DNA of 64,000 nucleotides from Prostheceraeus crozeri. Lineage: Eukaryota > Platyhelminthes > Polycladida > Euryleptidae. The stretch is from NCBI GenBank assembly GCA_907163375.1, contig CAJQUW010003173.1, positions 1 through 64,000 on the forward strand, given 5' to 3'. A model generated the notes under the pieces. The model was not told the DNA's origin, ran no database searches, and was given only the letters and a program-made list of their open reading frames with translations. Both the position numbers and the translations under genes were made by a program. How positions within the stretch are numbered: position 1 is the stretch's first letter; each line of letters starts with the position of its first letter. Shown here piece after piece: positions 36,096 to 47,580 of this stretch.

Positions 36096-37302
36096 GTATG
36101 TGCACTATTTTTTGCTTACTAAATCATCAGTTGCTAATTGAAATTACCACAAATTCTTGGTACTGCAACCCTCTTCATCGCCAAGACAACTGCTGATGAG
36201 ATTTCACAATGTCACTGTCATTTTAGATGTCAAGAATATTACATTGGAAAGAATAGGCGAGCACTTCAATAAACAGAATCTGTTCAGTAGAGATACATTA
36301 ACGCCTTTAATTCATAAAGCAGCTATTTAATCTGAATAAAATTTTGGATGTGGATTTAATTTTATCTCATCCACTAGTCTCTGAAGTTTTGAGGAAATAA
36401 ATAAAGCTTTAGAGGTCATTTGCAAATTTGAAAAATATGAGGGAGCTGTCCTGTCAGTACTGAAACGTGTGGTAAGGACACAATGCTATTATTTATTTTT
36501 CTGTGTCAATAATGTCCAGATGATGTCATTGTCCTGATGATCATTCGAGCAGAAAAATCATTAAAAGAGCGCGACACTATCCAGTTGTATATTCGCAAAA
36601 TTCCAAACGTAAGCTGCAACTACGAAACGGGCTGATGCGAGATATAAGTAATAAATTATGATAAGACGCAGCTTGTAATTCCAATATTTTGCTGCCAGCA
36701 GCAGATTTGCAGATGCAAACCACATCAAGATCGGGCGTATTTTTAAGTAACACATGCATTGATTGAATTGTTTGATTAAGGCACCAAACTTATGAAAATC
36801 TCAGGAATTGATGACGCTTCCATAAAGAAATGATGAGAGAGAATATAAAAACGATGAGGAAATACAAAAAAATTGTAAGGGAATATGGAATTTTCTCAAA
36901 ATCAAGGGCCAAAAAGGTTAAGAAAATTCTCTGCCTTCCATGAGATATTTATTTTTAAAACTGAATTTTAAAAATTTTATTGTTTATCGATTTGTAATAT
37001 TATATTATTTTCATAATTAGCACGGGTACTCAAAGCAGAGTCAATTTTTCATGTATCATCGTGACCATGTCGATAATTTAAATTTGAATGCAGTCCATCT
37101 TAAAATCACAGCTTTATTGGTATATATCTTGTTTTTCTACCCAACCCTCATCGGCATTAAGGTAAAAAACGATAATTGGTAATAATGTAAGACTTTCCGT
37201 CTTGTTCATTCAAATTATCATTTTATCAAATGATAAGTATAAGATGAGGTATAAAACATAGTCTATCAATTACTGTCGCAGTAATTGTCGAATAAAGAAG
37301 TA
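36096..37302. other. 3' UTR and intergenic sequence below the proximal tubulin exon
   Basis: AATAAA (minus strand) at 37113-37118 lies about 190 nt after the stop codon. No alpha-tubulin N-terminal exon is visible for the distal terminal exon. Open frames at 36561-36759 resemble nothing known. Confidence 0.5.
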
Positions 37303-38699
37303 TTAATAATCAAACTCCTCCTCTACATTGCCACCATCTTCATCTTCATCTTCATCATCATCATCATTTGCTGCACCATTTGGCACATCAGTTGAAAAGT
37401 CATTCTGAGTTTCATAAGGTTGATTGTCGTAATCATCAGCTGGTTGCTCAGATTCTCGTTCTCCTGAATCATTTGACACGTCATGATCCACTACTGGATT
37501 CTCGGATTGATTGGAAATGAATTTACTCTCGGAAGGCTCCCATTCTGAGTTGCCTGTAGGTTGTGGGATACCTCTGGTACCATCATCCTCAGTATATGTT
37601 TCAACTTCTGTATCTAGGGCTATTTCTTCATAATCCTTGATAAGGTTGTCAATTTCTTCCCGTGCCTCATTGAATTCGCCTTCTTCCATGCCTTCTCCAA
37701 CAAACCAATGGACAAAAGATCTTTTAACAAACATATGATCAAATTTACCTGCCAAACAACGCAATACTTGACTAATTGCAGAAGTATTTGTCAGTAAGCA
37801 GACATTGCGAGGAACTGTTGCCAGGCATGAGCCATGTATGCTAGTCGGTGGCATTCGGTTTATACCCAGTTTAAATCCTGTTGGACACCATTCAACGAAT
37901 TTGAGATTTCTAGTCTTTTTCAGATCTTGAATTGCTGAACAAACCTCTTTGGGGGCCACGTCGCCGCGGTATTGTAAACAACATGAGAAGTATTTTCCTT
38001 TTGATGTATCGCACTTTACTAGTTGATTTCGATTATCAAAAACGCTCCTCGTCAAGTCAGCAGGTGTCAGTTGTTCGTGGGATGCACGGTCATCAGATAT
38101 AACTGGAGAATAGCTGGCCATGGGAAAGTGGATCTTTGGGTACGGAATGAGATTTGTTTGCATTTGATTCAGGTCATAATTCAAACTGCTTTCATATCGC
38201 AATGACACAGTAAGTGAGCTATTTACTTGGGCTAATAATCGATTCAAATGCACATAATTTGGGCGACTGACGTTTAATGAATTATGGCATATATCGTACA
38301 TCGCCTCATTATCTTGCATGATGCAGACATCAGAATGCTCAATCGTTGTATGAGCGTTAAGAATCATGTTGTAAGGTTCGACTACTGCAGTTGAAAGATG
38401 AGGTCCTGGAACAATGCCACTCTGAATCTTTGGACGTTTTCCATATTCTATTGTCAATCGCTCCAGCAGGAGTGCCGTAAATCCAGATCCTGCGCCACCA
38501 CCAAATGAATGAGATAGAATAAAACCCTGAAGACATTCACACGAATCAGTTAATTTACGAATTCGATCTAAGCAAAGATCTACGATCGATTTTCCGATAG
38601 TGAAATGACCACGGGCATAATTATTCGCAGCGTCTTCCATTCCATTAACAAGGAGATCAGGATGATACAATGCTCTGTAGCTCCCTCGCCGAATTTCAT
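37303..38699 (-). CDS. Divergent alpha-tubulin, proximal 3'-terminal exon
   Basis: Homologous to the exon at 31.5-32.9 kb, with roughly nine of ten residues identical by eye up to the tail. The acceptor TTCTTCGCAG is identical and the phase fits the donor at 54014 (G|AT completes Asp). It encodes about 465 residues, starting [32 protein letters not shown] and the VHLNRLLAQ region are kept; DLNQMQTN again has Gln for the catalytic Glu254. The tail (about 105 residues after [11 protein letters not shown]) is acidic, unlike the other exon's tail in sequence, and ends EEEFDY. With the 5' exons the product is about 536 residues; canonical alpha-tubulin is about 450. It should pair with beta-tubulin, but if the Gln behaves as expected, hydrolysis at the adjoining beta-tubulin site would be impaired. 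Confidence 0.9.
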
Positions 38700-40184
38700 C
38701 TGCGAAGAATATACAGAAAGGTATTTACGAGTGTTTACAAAACGAGTGTTCTCATATGTTTTGAAATTCCGCATACGTAATGGTAGAAATAAATGCATAT
38801 TACTAAATCGTCCACCATCAATATGAGTGAAACTAGGGACGCTGGCACGACTCCTCTCCCGAATTATCAAAGAATCCAAAACTCAATTATCACCTGAAAT
38901 TATTGGAAATCAAATATTTTGTTCTTGATCCTAAGTTTCGACTGTACTAGCCTAAATACAAGGAACGAACTTGTAGTTTTAAATTCGGAATTTCACTTAC
39001 ATGTAGGAGGATATCCAAAGTTCCATCCCCCATAAAGTTGAGAACATGTGCCACATTTGCCACATTTTGATCTCCTATTCTTCTGTTAGTCTTAGCAAGC
39101 AAGTATTTTCTCTTTGATGTATAGGCTGATGATAAAGCTAGAAACATGAAATTTCCAAATGGTTGGACCAGAAATGCATTTTATGGTCAGAACGTGGTAG
39201 GAAAATATTTCGGGCTGGTTCAATCAAAACACCAGTTCGGAAGTCAAGTGTTTCGAGACCACTACTAGCTTCCTAAACATTATATTCGGATCGTCATTTT
39301 ATTACCTCAGGTACATTTCCAGATATCTAAGTGTGAAATTCTAATAAGCCTATATATCTCATAGCTCAACATATAAAATCTTTTTATGGAGATATATTTA
39401 GTGCATATGTTAAATTTTCAGCTTTTTCGAAAATCCTTCCTGTTACACGCATTTTTGAAGAATCACGTTCTTAGAGAATACTTCCCTACATCCAATCTTC
39501 CCGACTCTGACTGAGCGAATACAATACAAGCTTTTACTTCTGAATAACATATATGATCATACACCTCAGATTATACAGGTATGTATAATAGATCATGTTA
39601 AAGATAAAAACCCATTTTCAATGCAGTAGATTTTGGTGTTCTGTCTTGAAAAAGGAAGCGGAAGAAAATTGCAGACGCATTCGTAAACGCGCACTTTTCA
39701 CCAACCACCTGTCTGGTTGCATGCATGCACTAAATGGATGGCCTCAATGATTAACTCAATTAAGATGAACTCTTAAAAAATAAATATCATCCAGCGAAAT
39801 ACATCTATCCCTCTGACTGGAGCATTTGAGTGAGAAATTCACATGAAACACACGCATAAGATTCAAATTTAAATCTAACGCAAATTTTGAAATGAAAATA
39901 TGTGAACACCAACAAATGATTAATTTTCAGTAAGATTCTCAGACTCTGTCCTTTCCAAAGGAAGAAAGGAATGATATTCGCGCATTCGGTGCAGCTGTAG
40001 TATTGATAGATGTATAATATGAAAATTCAGGAGCAAAATAAATTGTTTTTCGGAATAATTTATCTTTTTAATTCATCATAATTCCATTTGTCTTAATTAT
40101 TTACACAAATGGCAAATTTACCAAGAACTATCGCACATTTTGGCCTAGCAAGTATAGTATCGAAAATATTTTAGGCCCGGACAT
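38700..40184. other. Tubulin intron, first part
   Basis: Start of the 15.3-kb intron between 54015 and 38699 in gene order. Nothing coding was recognised; the frame at 38947-39147 has no known domain. Confidence 0.5.
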
Positions 40185-40884
40185 AGAGCTAGTGACACTT
40201 TCTTCCTAAATTCGCACACGTGCTTCTTATTATTTTGAATTTGTAGATTGTCGCTCAACATCAAGAAAACGACAATTCTAAAGATATAGTTCCAGATGCT
40301 TTGCGAGCAACGGGGCGTCAAAGATCGCAAAATTCCATCTGTTTATGCAGATCCATGCACATCCGAGCTTGGTACACTTAATAACGTCATGGTCATTCTT
40401 GCTAATCGCTTTACATGTAGTTTCTAGCATGCCATTTCATCTCGTCAGATCAGCGAATTATGATCTGTTGTAAATCGGTTCATTATCTATTCACAAAAGT
40501 CCTATCTTTCAGCATTTGCATGTACTTCAGCTTTGTTAATATTCAGCATTATACCAGATGTCCTAAAAGGTGCCGGAAACTAAAAGCTAAATTATAACTT
40601 GGTCATTTTCCATTCGATTCATGTAACCTTTTGCCTAAAAATTTGAAATACCCACAAATTTTTATCTGGCAAATGTGAAGCCTGCATAATGAATAAGCAC
40701 TCTTAGAGTAAAGCGAGCATAAGTTCGAATCCTGTGTGTTTCCAATGGTGAAATTCAAGTTATTGGACATATTGATGTAGGGTCATCCAGGAGGAGTGCC
40801 TATATATCTGAAGAAGTCTGCATTACAAGAAGTATGATTTGATGATTTGCTTGATTTTAAAGGACTCGTGAATATAAATGTGTA

Positions 40885-42254
40885 CAGGGTGGCCCAGATA
40901 TAGCTTACTATCTTCAAATCCACTTAACTCGAGTTGTGGTTTGCCTGTTGCATTAAATGAGATGTCATTTTAAAGTGAAAGATGTTCCATTTTATTTACT
41001 GTGACTTGTTTGATGTGATAGTGCATAATTTTGCTATAACTTCTCATCAAAGAAAAGCTAAAGAAGCAAAACATTGGAAAGAAAAATTCAATTTATTTAG
41101 CAATAATGTGATCATTCAAAATGATTTATTTTGACAATGATTCGATATGACATCCGGCATTGTCACAGCAACGACTTGTCTGTTGCGAAACGTCAATACA
41201 GCTAACTTTCTTATGTCATAACTCATCAGTAGTCTCCTAACAGAAGATCGAATCTCTTTTTTAAGATCCTCGATTGGCTGAAATCGACTGCCGGCGTAGA
41301 CTCGCCACTTCAAATCTCCCCAAAACCAATAATCCATGGGAGTAGGTTCAGATGACCTAGATGGCCAGGGAATAGTTGTGTGTGCATCTAAAACCTGTTG
41401 AGAAGAAGCTGAAGCATTTCTGTAATAGCTAATAGCATGGCGTAAAAGCACAATCACAAACCCTGGCTTCCGCAAATTGTTTGCATTCTTAATGATCCTC
41501 CGCTGTCTAGTGATGCTGGTGCCTTTTTTAGGGTGCAAGTTAATTGCTTGATGGACAATCCTTTGCACAGTTGACCTTGAAATACCGAGCTCACAAGATG
41601 CTCTTCTTGTTGATGTTGTGGGGTGGCTGGCAAAGTTCTCCGTTGCTAACTTTGCCTTTTCTGGTTTCGATGCCTGTCGTTCTGACTTCGGTAGATCTTG
41701 AAGCGTTTCCTGTAGGAGGCCCTTTGATGAATGGACTTCATCGAATCAGTAGTTGGAGCGATAGAGTTACGGCCAAATTTTGTCGGCAATATCTGTTCAC
41801 GATTATTGAAGAACCAAAGAACTCATACCAGACTGCGATTAGGAAACTCTCTTACGGTGTGAATCTTTCACTCATCATTGAACAGGAATGTCAATGACCC
41901 CTCACTTTCAATCTTGCCATGAGTTTAATATCTCGATTGATCGATAACTCATTGAAATTTGAATATGTATTAAAACCAGTTAATGGACAATACAGCGTAG
42001 ATTTCTAAGGGGATCAGTGTTACTCGCCTCGTTCTTTCAAACCTGACTGGTATTAAAAATACTTGATTTTTATAAAATTGGCAAAATGCTTTGGAGAATA
42101 CAGAGAAAAAGAATTTAGGAAAAATCAAAATGCACTTTTGGAGAACAAATGGGGTGTCTTCACCTTTAAAATGACACATGTTTCATTATAGTATGTTTCC
42201 TCTACTTGAAGCTACACGCTTTTAAAACTAGCAAGCTACATGTGGGCCACCCTG
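40885..42254 (-). mobile_element. mariner-like DNA transposon
   Basis: Terminal inverted repeats of about 25 bp start CAGGGTGGCCCA at both ends, and the element is flanked by TA dinucleotides (40883-40884 and 42255-42256), the duplication expected for Tc1/mariner. It is 1370 bp and carries a minus-strand transposase remnant. It is nested in the centre of a larger inverted repeat. Confidence 0.88.
41116..41740 (-). pseudogene. mariner-like transposase, internally deleted
   Basis: An N-terminal helix-turn-helix region is readable from about 41740 down (LATENFASHPTTSTRRASCELGISR in shorter blocks, then STVQRIVHQAI). The C-terminal catalytic part has WPSRSSEPTPMDYWFWGDLK, the WPxRSPDLTPLDFxLWG signature of this family, with further helices after it. 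The stretch that should hold the first two catalytic aspartates is missing or very short, so the copy cannot encode a working enzyme. The frame runs through the GTG at 41568, so the start is upstream of it. Confidence 0.7.
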
Positions 42255-44001
42255 TACATGCAACAATGAGAAAAAGTTAATCAATTGAGAACCAATCGGG
42301 AATGGTGAGATAATGCGCTGCCAAGAATGACTATTAAGGCTAAAATTTTGAGCGCTAAAGATTGATTGGTAAGTTCACTTCAACTGAGCAGGTCTACTGA
42401 GAGATCTGATTCAGACTACCCTCTTTGACATGGATTTTACCAAAATTCACCAAAATGTTCTTTGAATCGGTATAAAAGAATAATCTTGCATATACAGTAT
42501 GGATGAATAAAGAGATTTTATACTGCTAACCACTGATACGATAAGTGTACATCATGACTGTTGAATACTATTGTAAGATTCTTGCAATATTTTCTTCTTG
42601 ATTTGGATCACACTTCTCTCCATAAATTATCTACATGATGAGCGCATTTGAATGCGCAGCAATTGATTCTGTTGGATTGTGATACATTTCACAATAATGA
42701 AGTGGACTTTTTATAGCCGGGATTTTATCTTGGTGTACACTATTTTATCATCTATCGACCATGAAAATTTCGCCGGTCTTCATTCCATTGCATGCTATTG
42801 AAGTTGAATGTTTCTTAGTTTCTTAAATACGGTCTCTGTTGTTATGTAGACTCTCAGGAAGGATTCGAACTTACACTCGCCTCTCTCTAAGAGTACTCAA
42901 TATTCAGACTTCACGCTTTCCAGACAAAGACTTAAGGATATTTCACATTTGTATACAAAGGGTCACCTGAATCGGATGGAAAATGACCAAGTTATAATTT
43001 AGCGTTTAGTTTTCGGCACTTTTTTTGGGATACCTAGTAGGCCTATATCCGTAGGAATTTGACTTTTTTTTTGCCTAAGTTAGTGAAACTCGAATGTGCA
43101 AAAGCTGATGATCATATCAACTGTTCAGTCAAGCATCGATTTATGTCAATGCTGCTGGATCTCAAGAAGAATCAATTACTGAAACCGTGTGCATCTTAAA
43201 GAAATTCTTTGAATTTTATTTCTGTAAGCAGAAAAGCATGTTAGTTGAACTGCAAACAATATAACTCGTTATCATGACCCTTTCATATCCCTTGGAAGGA
43301 ATCCATCTATGCGGCCGAGGGGTACTGCCAGAAATATCGTATTTCTAACTGCTGAAGGAGAAATTTACCCTAAAAGTGTAATAATAATATAATAATATTA
43401 AATAATAATCATAATCATAAAAATGACAAATATTGAGACATTAAGTGAATACTTGATTGAGTATTAAGTGCACCAAACTCGAAAATACAAGGATCTACAT
43501 AAACCGATGGAATTTTGCGATGTTTGGCGTCCCGTTACTTGCAAGACGAAAGGAACAACAGCTTGAGAATTGTCGTTTTGATGATGCTGAGTGACAACCT
43601 ACAAATTCAAAATAATAAGAAGTTCATGCGCAAATGCAGAAAGAAAATGTTAGTTGCTATCGTAATACTTCATTTACAATAGAAGAATCCATTAGGTCAC
43701 AACGCGAAAACTGATGGTTTACAGGTAATTTGCTATTGCAGCGCTCACTGATAATTTATCTGCAAGCGATTTGCAGATCGATTTTGAAGGAATGAAAACG
43801 AATGTAACTCCATATGCAACATCAATGTGCAGCAATTGAAAAAATATCATCACCAAAAAAACTTCTGATGAATAATGGACACTTGATCAAAATAGCAGAT
43901 GATTGTATTCAGTGGAATATCTATTATTCCAATATCTTCTGATTTCATTGCTATCTGGCTATGAAATTGAAAAGTTTGTCTTCATTTTTTTGGAATGTAT
44001 A
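42255..44001. other. Tubulin intron between mariner and Tc1 relic
   Basis: It holds the right arms of the long inverted repeat. AT-rich TAATAA runs occur near 43380-43430. No gene was seen. Confidence 0.5.
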
Positions 44002-45380
44002 CTGCCTGACAGAAAAATCTTAACACTCATTCATTACTAATCAATGGCACCTGTTCAATTTCTAAATCGATCTTACCCCACACGAATTCCTATGTGCCCT
44101 CTCTACCGTAGCCGTATGAAGATATCGTTCATCCTCTTACACAGGATCAACGTTTGGATAAGTTTCAGAATCGCATAATTGCAGAATTTGCTGTCTTTCT
44201 GACATAAGTCTAAGTGCATGATTAAGAACGAAAACTAATTCGGAATGTGTGTGGCTATTGTAATGATTCGCTGTGGACGCAGCGCATGTGTAATGTTGGT
44301 AAATAATTGGATGCACTGCATGCAGGCTAGCTGTTAGGATTTGGTGGGTGCCTTGGTGTGAAGAAGGAGAAGCTGCAGGACAGGAAGAAACAGCAAGACC
44401 AAAAAAATAAATGTCAAAAAGTACAAATGGAGTCACAGACCGAACGATCATGATTTCAGCAAAGAAAATCGGTTTCAGAGCGCTTCTTATCTAGCAATAG
44501 ACTGGAAATTTGCTGTTGGTATCAACTGACACGCTAGAACTGCATATCGTATCGACGAACTGCATTTGACAGAAGTGGGATGGATTAAAGTCTTACAGAC
44601 ATGCTGTACGCATGCCACTCAATAACTTTTTGAATTTTAATGGATTTATGCAATCGCTTTCCCTTATAAGTGAACATACTGCAGGTCTCAAGCACATGCG
44701 AAAAGGATTAGAATGGTTACGAGTAATCACGTTTTGCACTCGATTTTGACGACGGAAGAGTTCGTAGGCCTAACCTCAGACTGCCTCGTAGAAGATATGC
44801 AGCCTGATGTATTTCAGAACATGGTCGATTTAGCGGTGGTATCGCCATGATTTCGGCCGGCATTTCACGATGGACGAGTCAAGGCTGTTATTGTCATCAA
44901 GGTACCTTGGATGGCTAATGTTATCTCACGGACAATGTGACTCATTTGCTATTCCAACAGTAGGCCTATAGATCTCATCATCCAAGTGACAATGTGCAGC
45001 TACACAGAGCACACCAGCCATGTGGTAACACCTCAGCAATTGAGTAACTATCATGGCCTTCGCGCTCTCCTGATCTTTCACCGATTAAGCTTGCGTGGGA
45101 TGAGCTTGGTAAAAGAATGAAAAACTCACATCCACAGTCTCCTGCCAATTTCTAGCCGCTTTCCGAAAGATTGCTTGAAGGGCAATAAGAACGCATTGAG
45201 CAACAGAGATCGGATGAACTCTATAACAATAGAATTGAGCTTGCCTTGTGATGCTAGGGGGCCATGGAAGTCATGGCCAGATATGTATGCAATGAATTTT
45301 AGTTATAGTTTTGATGCTACTTCATTAATGAAAATGATAGTCCATATAATTTGCAATGTTAAGATTTTTCTGCCACACAG
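44002..45380 (+). mobile_element. Decayed Tc1-like transposon
   Basis: The left end CTGCCTGACAGAAAAATC and right end (reversed) CTGTGTGGCAGAAAAATC are matching terminal repeats, flanked by TA on both sides (44000-44001 and 45381-45382). Inside, the plus strand near 45050-45230 still reads WPSRSPDLSPI, AWDELGKRM and SERLL, the Tc1 C-terminal catalytic region, but Lys replaces the final catalytic Glu and stops interrupt the frame. Related to the Tc1 at 24.6-25.9 kb. Confidence 0.85.
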
Positions 45381-45607
45381 TACATTTGATTCACGTAACC
45401 ACAGGAGAATTAAACCAAAAGAGAATTAATCCAGATTAATCCAAAAGTTCCCTTACATTTTTTTCGCGAAGATGCTCATGATGTAATACGTTTGTCATTA
45501 GTCATTAGTTTAATTAAAATCGAAGGTTAACATGGCTTAAATAGTGATTATGTAGAAATATTTCTACACCTTCCAATTATTCAAACTATAGGTCTATATG
45601 TATGTGA

Positions 45608-45810
45608 AGCAATCTGTGCATCGGACGCTCTCCATCTGTATTCAAAATAAGAAGGTTGAAATATACTAATATAATAATAATATAATATAATAGTTTTATG
45701 TAATATATTAGTTGAATATTTATAATAATACAATATATGAGTTAATGCAACAATATTTTAACTTTTTTATTTTGAATACAGATGGAGAACGTCTGATACA
45801 CAGATTGCTT
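45608..45810. repeat. Inverted-repeat MITE with AT-rich centre
   Basis: Arms of about 55 bp (45608-45663 and 45756-45810), containing CTCCATCTGTATTCAAAATA, enclose a TAATA-rich core. No coding sequence. Confidence 0.8.
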
Positions 45811-46659
45811 TGAATCTAACTCGTCTGGAAGAATATTTGCTATCACATTCATGCAGTCAAAAATGTTCAGATTAACTATCAAAATACATTGCCGATAAAC
45901 TAAGAAATCTAAATAATGAAAATGGCCAAACATTATATATTACATATCAATCACTGTGTACATGCATAATACTAATTACATGAAATTTTACTCATGTGCA
46001 AACTCATCAGGCACCTATAATCGTGTATTTTTCCGCTTTCTATGAAGCTTGCAAGCCGAAAAATGAATTGATTTCTTATTGACCAAGGAAAAATTATGGT
46101 GCGATGCTATGAAATAACACATTCAGATATGTTGCAGACACAGAATTCTGTGGTTGCCGCTTTTCATATTGGGTAAATTATATGGGTAAATCTATATTTT
46201 GGTTTAAGTATTGAGGTCGGAGGCACACCAAATATGCACATGTCATAGACTATTGGAACGAATTTTTCATGCAGATATTGATGAAAGAAGCGCAACCAAA
46301 GACTTTCAATAACTCAATAGTTTTATTATACATTTATTATATATAACCCAATAATATTCTATGGGTGTACCTTATTACTATGGTTTGTGCGGTGTGCCAA
46401 CTCTCATGAGGCTCATGAAACGCTGGAATTCCAGGACTGCGGCCTTTGCGGTGTGCCGTCAGCGTAACTATTATTTTTGATTATTATCAATGCCACACCT
46501 CCCTTTCCTGCGTGCCAACGTCCCAATCGGTAATACTAATTAATTATCAGACATAAAAAGATAATCTCGGGATTCAATTTCATAAAAAACATCAGCGTAA
46601 CGCTCCGCCGTTCAATTGAATTAGTTCATTAGCTAGTTTGCGAAAATCAAGTAACTGGA
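45811..46659. other. Tubulin intron, nothing recognised
   Basis: No coding exon. GCGGTGTGCC occurs twice near 46389 and 46448. Confidence 0.5.
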
Positions 46660-47458
46660 GTTAGCAGTAGATCTGGCAGCGGATTTTAGAAACAATTTGT
46701 TCAGTCCTGATTTTCCACATGACTAGTGAAACATGAAGTAAGAATTTGTTCATTACATCAGTTTTCAAATATTCCTCTCGGATCAGGATGAAATTTTAAA
46801 TTTTAATCAAAAAATCCACTGAGAGATTTGCTGATGCTTTCCTGATCATATTCACGATTTTGTTTACACCAAACAGCCACGGAATTCTATTCTAGGAACA
46901 ATTCCAGAATTTGTTCACCACATTTGGAATCCCTCACAGCCCTACAAGACTCACTACCAGCATAAACATAGAAGAAATCAGCGACATTGTTATATTTTCA
47001 CTTACTCACACTTCCTGACGACAAACAATTGATAATAATTGATATACTGACATTAATAATTAATAAGTACTAACAAAGACAGTCACCTGTATATTTGCCG
47101 CTCTGTCTTCCTCACTCTTCCAAACCAACATTACTGCAGCGTTAATCTTGCCCTTTATATTCCTTACCCATTCTCTATTCAGTCTTGTAGGGCGGTGATG
47201 GAGTCCAAATGTGGTGAACAAATTCTGGAATTTTTCTTAGAATTCCGTGATTGTTTGGTGTGAACAAAATCGTGAGTGTGATCAGGAAAGCATCAGCAAA
47301 TCTCTCATTGGATTTTTTGATTAAAATTAAAAATTTTATCCTGATCCGAGAGGAATATTTGAAAACTGATGTAATGAACAAATTCCTACTTCATGTTTCA
47401 CTAGTCATGTGGAAAATCAGGACTGAACAAATTATTTCTAAAAATCCGCTGCTAACTT
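46660..47458. mobile_element. Foldback element with arms of about 280 bp
   Basis: Left arm 46660-46952 and right arm 47182-47458 are near-perfect reverse complements (AAATGTGGTGAACAAATTCT, CTAGTCATGTGGAAAATCAG), spaced by about 230 bp. The left arm has a 12-bp insertion next to GTTAGCAG. High arm identity suggests a young element or arm-to-arm conversion. No transposase is encoded. Confidence 0.85.
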
Positions 47459-47472
47459 CTCTGACTTCGAAA

Positions 47473-47580
47473 ATCTTGAACTTGAACTGAACGACGTTTA
47501 TAATATGTGCAGTGAACTTGCACTGAACGGCGTTTATATCGTCTGCAATGAATTTGAATTGAACGATATTTGTGTATTCG
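47473..47580. repeat. Degenerate 36-bp tandem repeat, about three units
   Basis: The units have the form TGAACTTGAACTGAACGACG, then a TTTATA stretch, and start at about 36-bp steps. The 36-bp period is a multiple of three, so the minus strand reads an in-frame 12-residue repeat (core VQFKF), but no gene context supports coding. Confidence 0.6.

Larger units (their letters stand above)
40185..43665. repeat. Long interrupted inverted repeat (about 3.5 kb)
   Basis: Outer arms 40185-40385 and 43460-43665 (sharing TTCTTATTATTTTGAATTTG) and inner arms 40563-40742 and 42853-43031 (sharing AAATTATAACTTGGTCATTT) are reverse complements in the same order. They form one large palindrome with unmatched segments between arms. 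A mariner (40885-42254) sits in the centre. The inner arms end near TGTCCTAAAAGGTGCCGG and its TATCCCAAAAAAAGTGCCG counterpart, like transposon ends, and each carries GTTCGAATCC, a B-box-like word. Either a decayed foldback element or an inverted local duplication. Confidence 0.7.

Noticed and set aside
31952-38205. Plus-strand frames of 60-77 codons over the tubulin exons
   Set aside because: They are antisense to the well-supported tubulin coding exons.
44137-44451. 104-codon minus-strand frame
   Set aside because: It lies inside the decayed Tc1 element, antisense to its transposase remnant, and resembles nothing known.
47473-47580. Minus-strand 12-residue protein repeat
   Set aside because: The periodicity follows from a 36-bp DNA repeat; there is no start, splice or family evidence for a protein.
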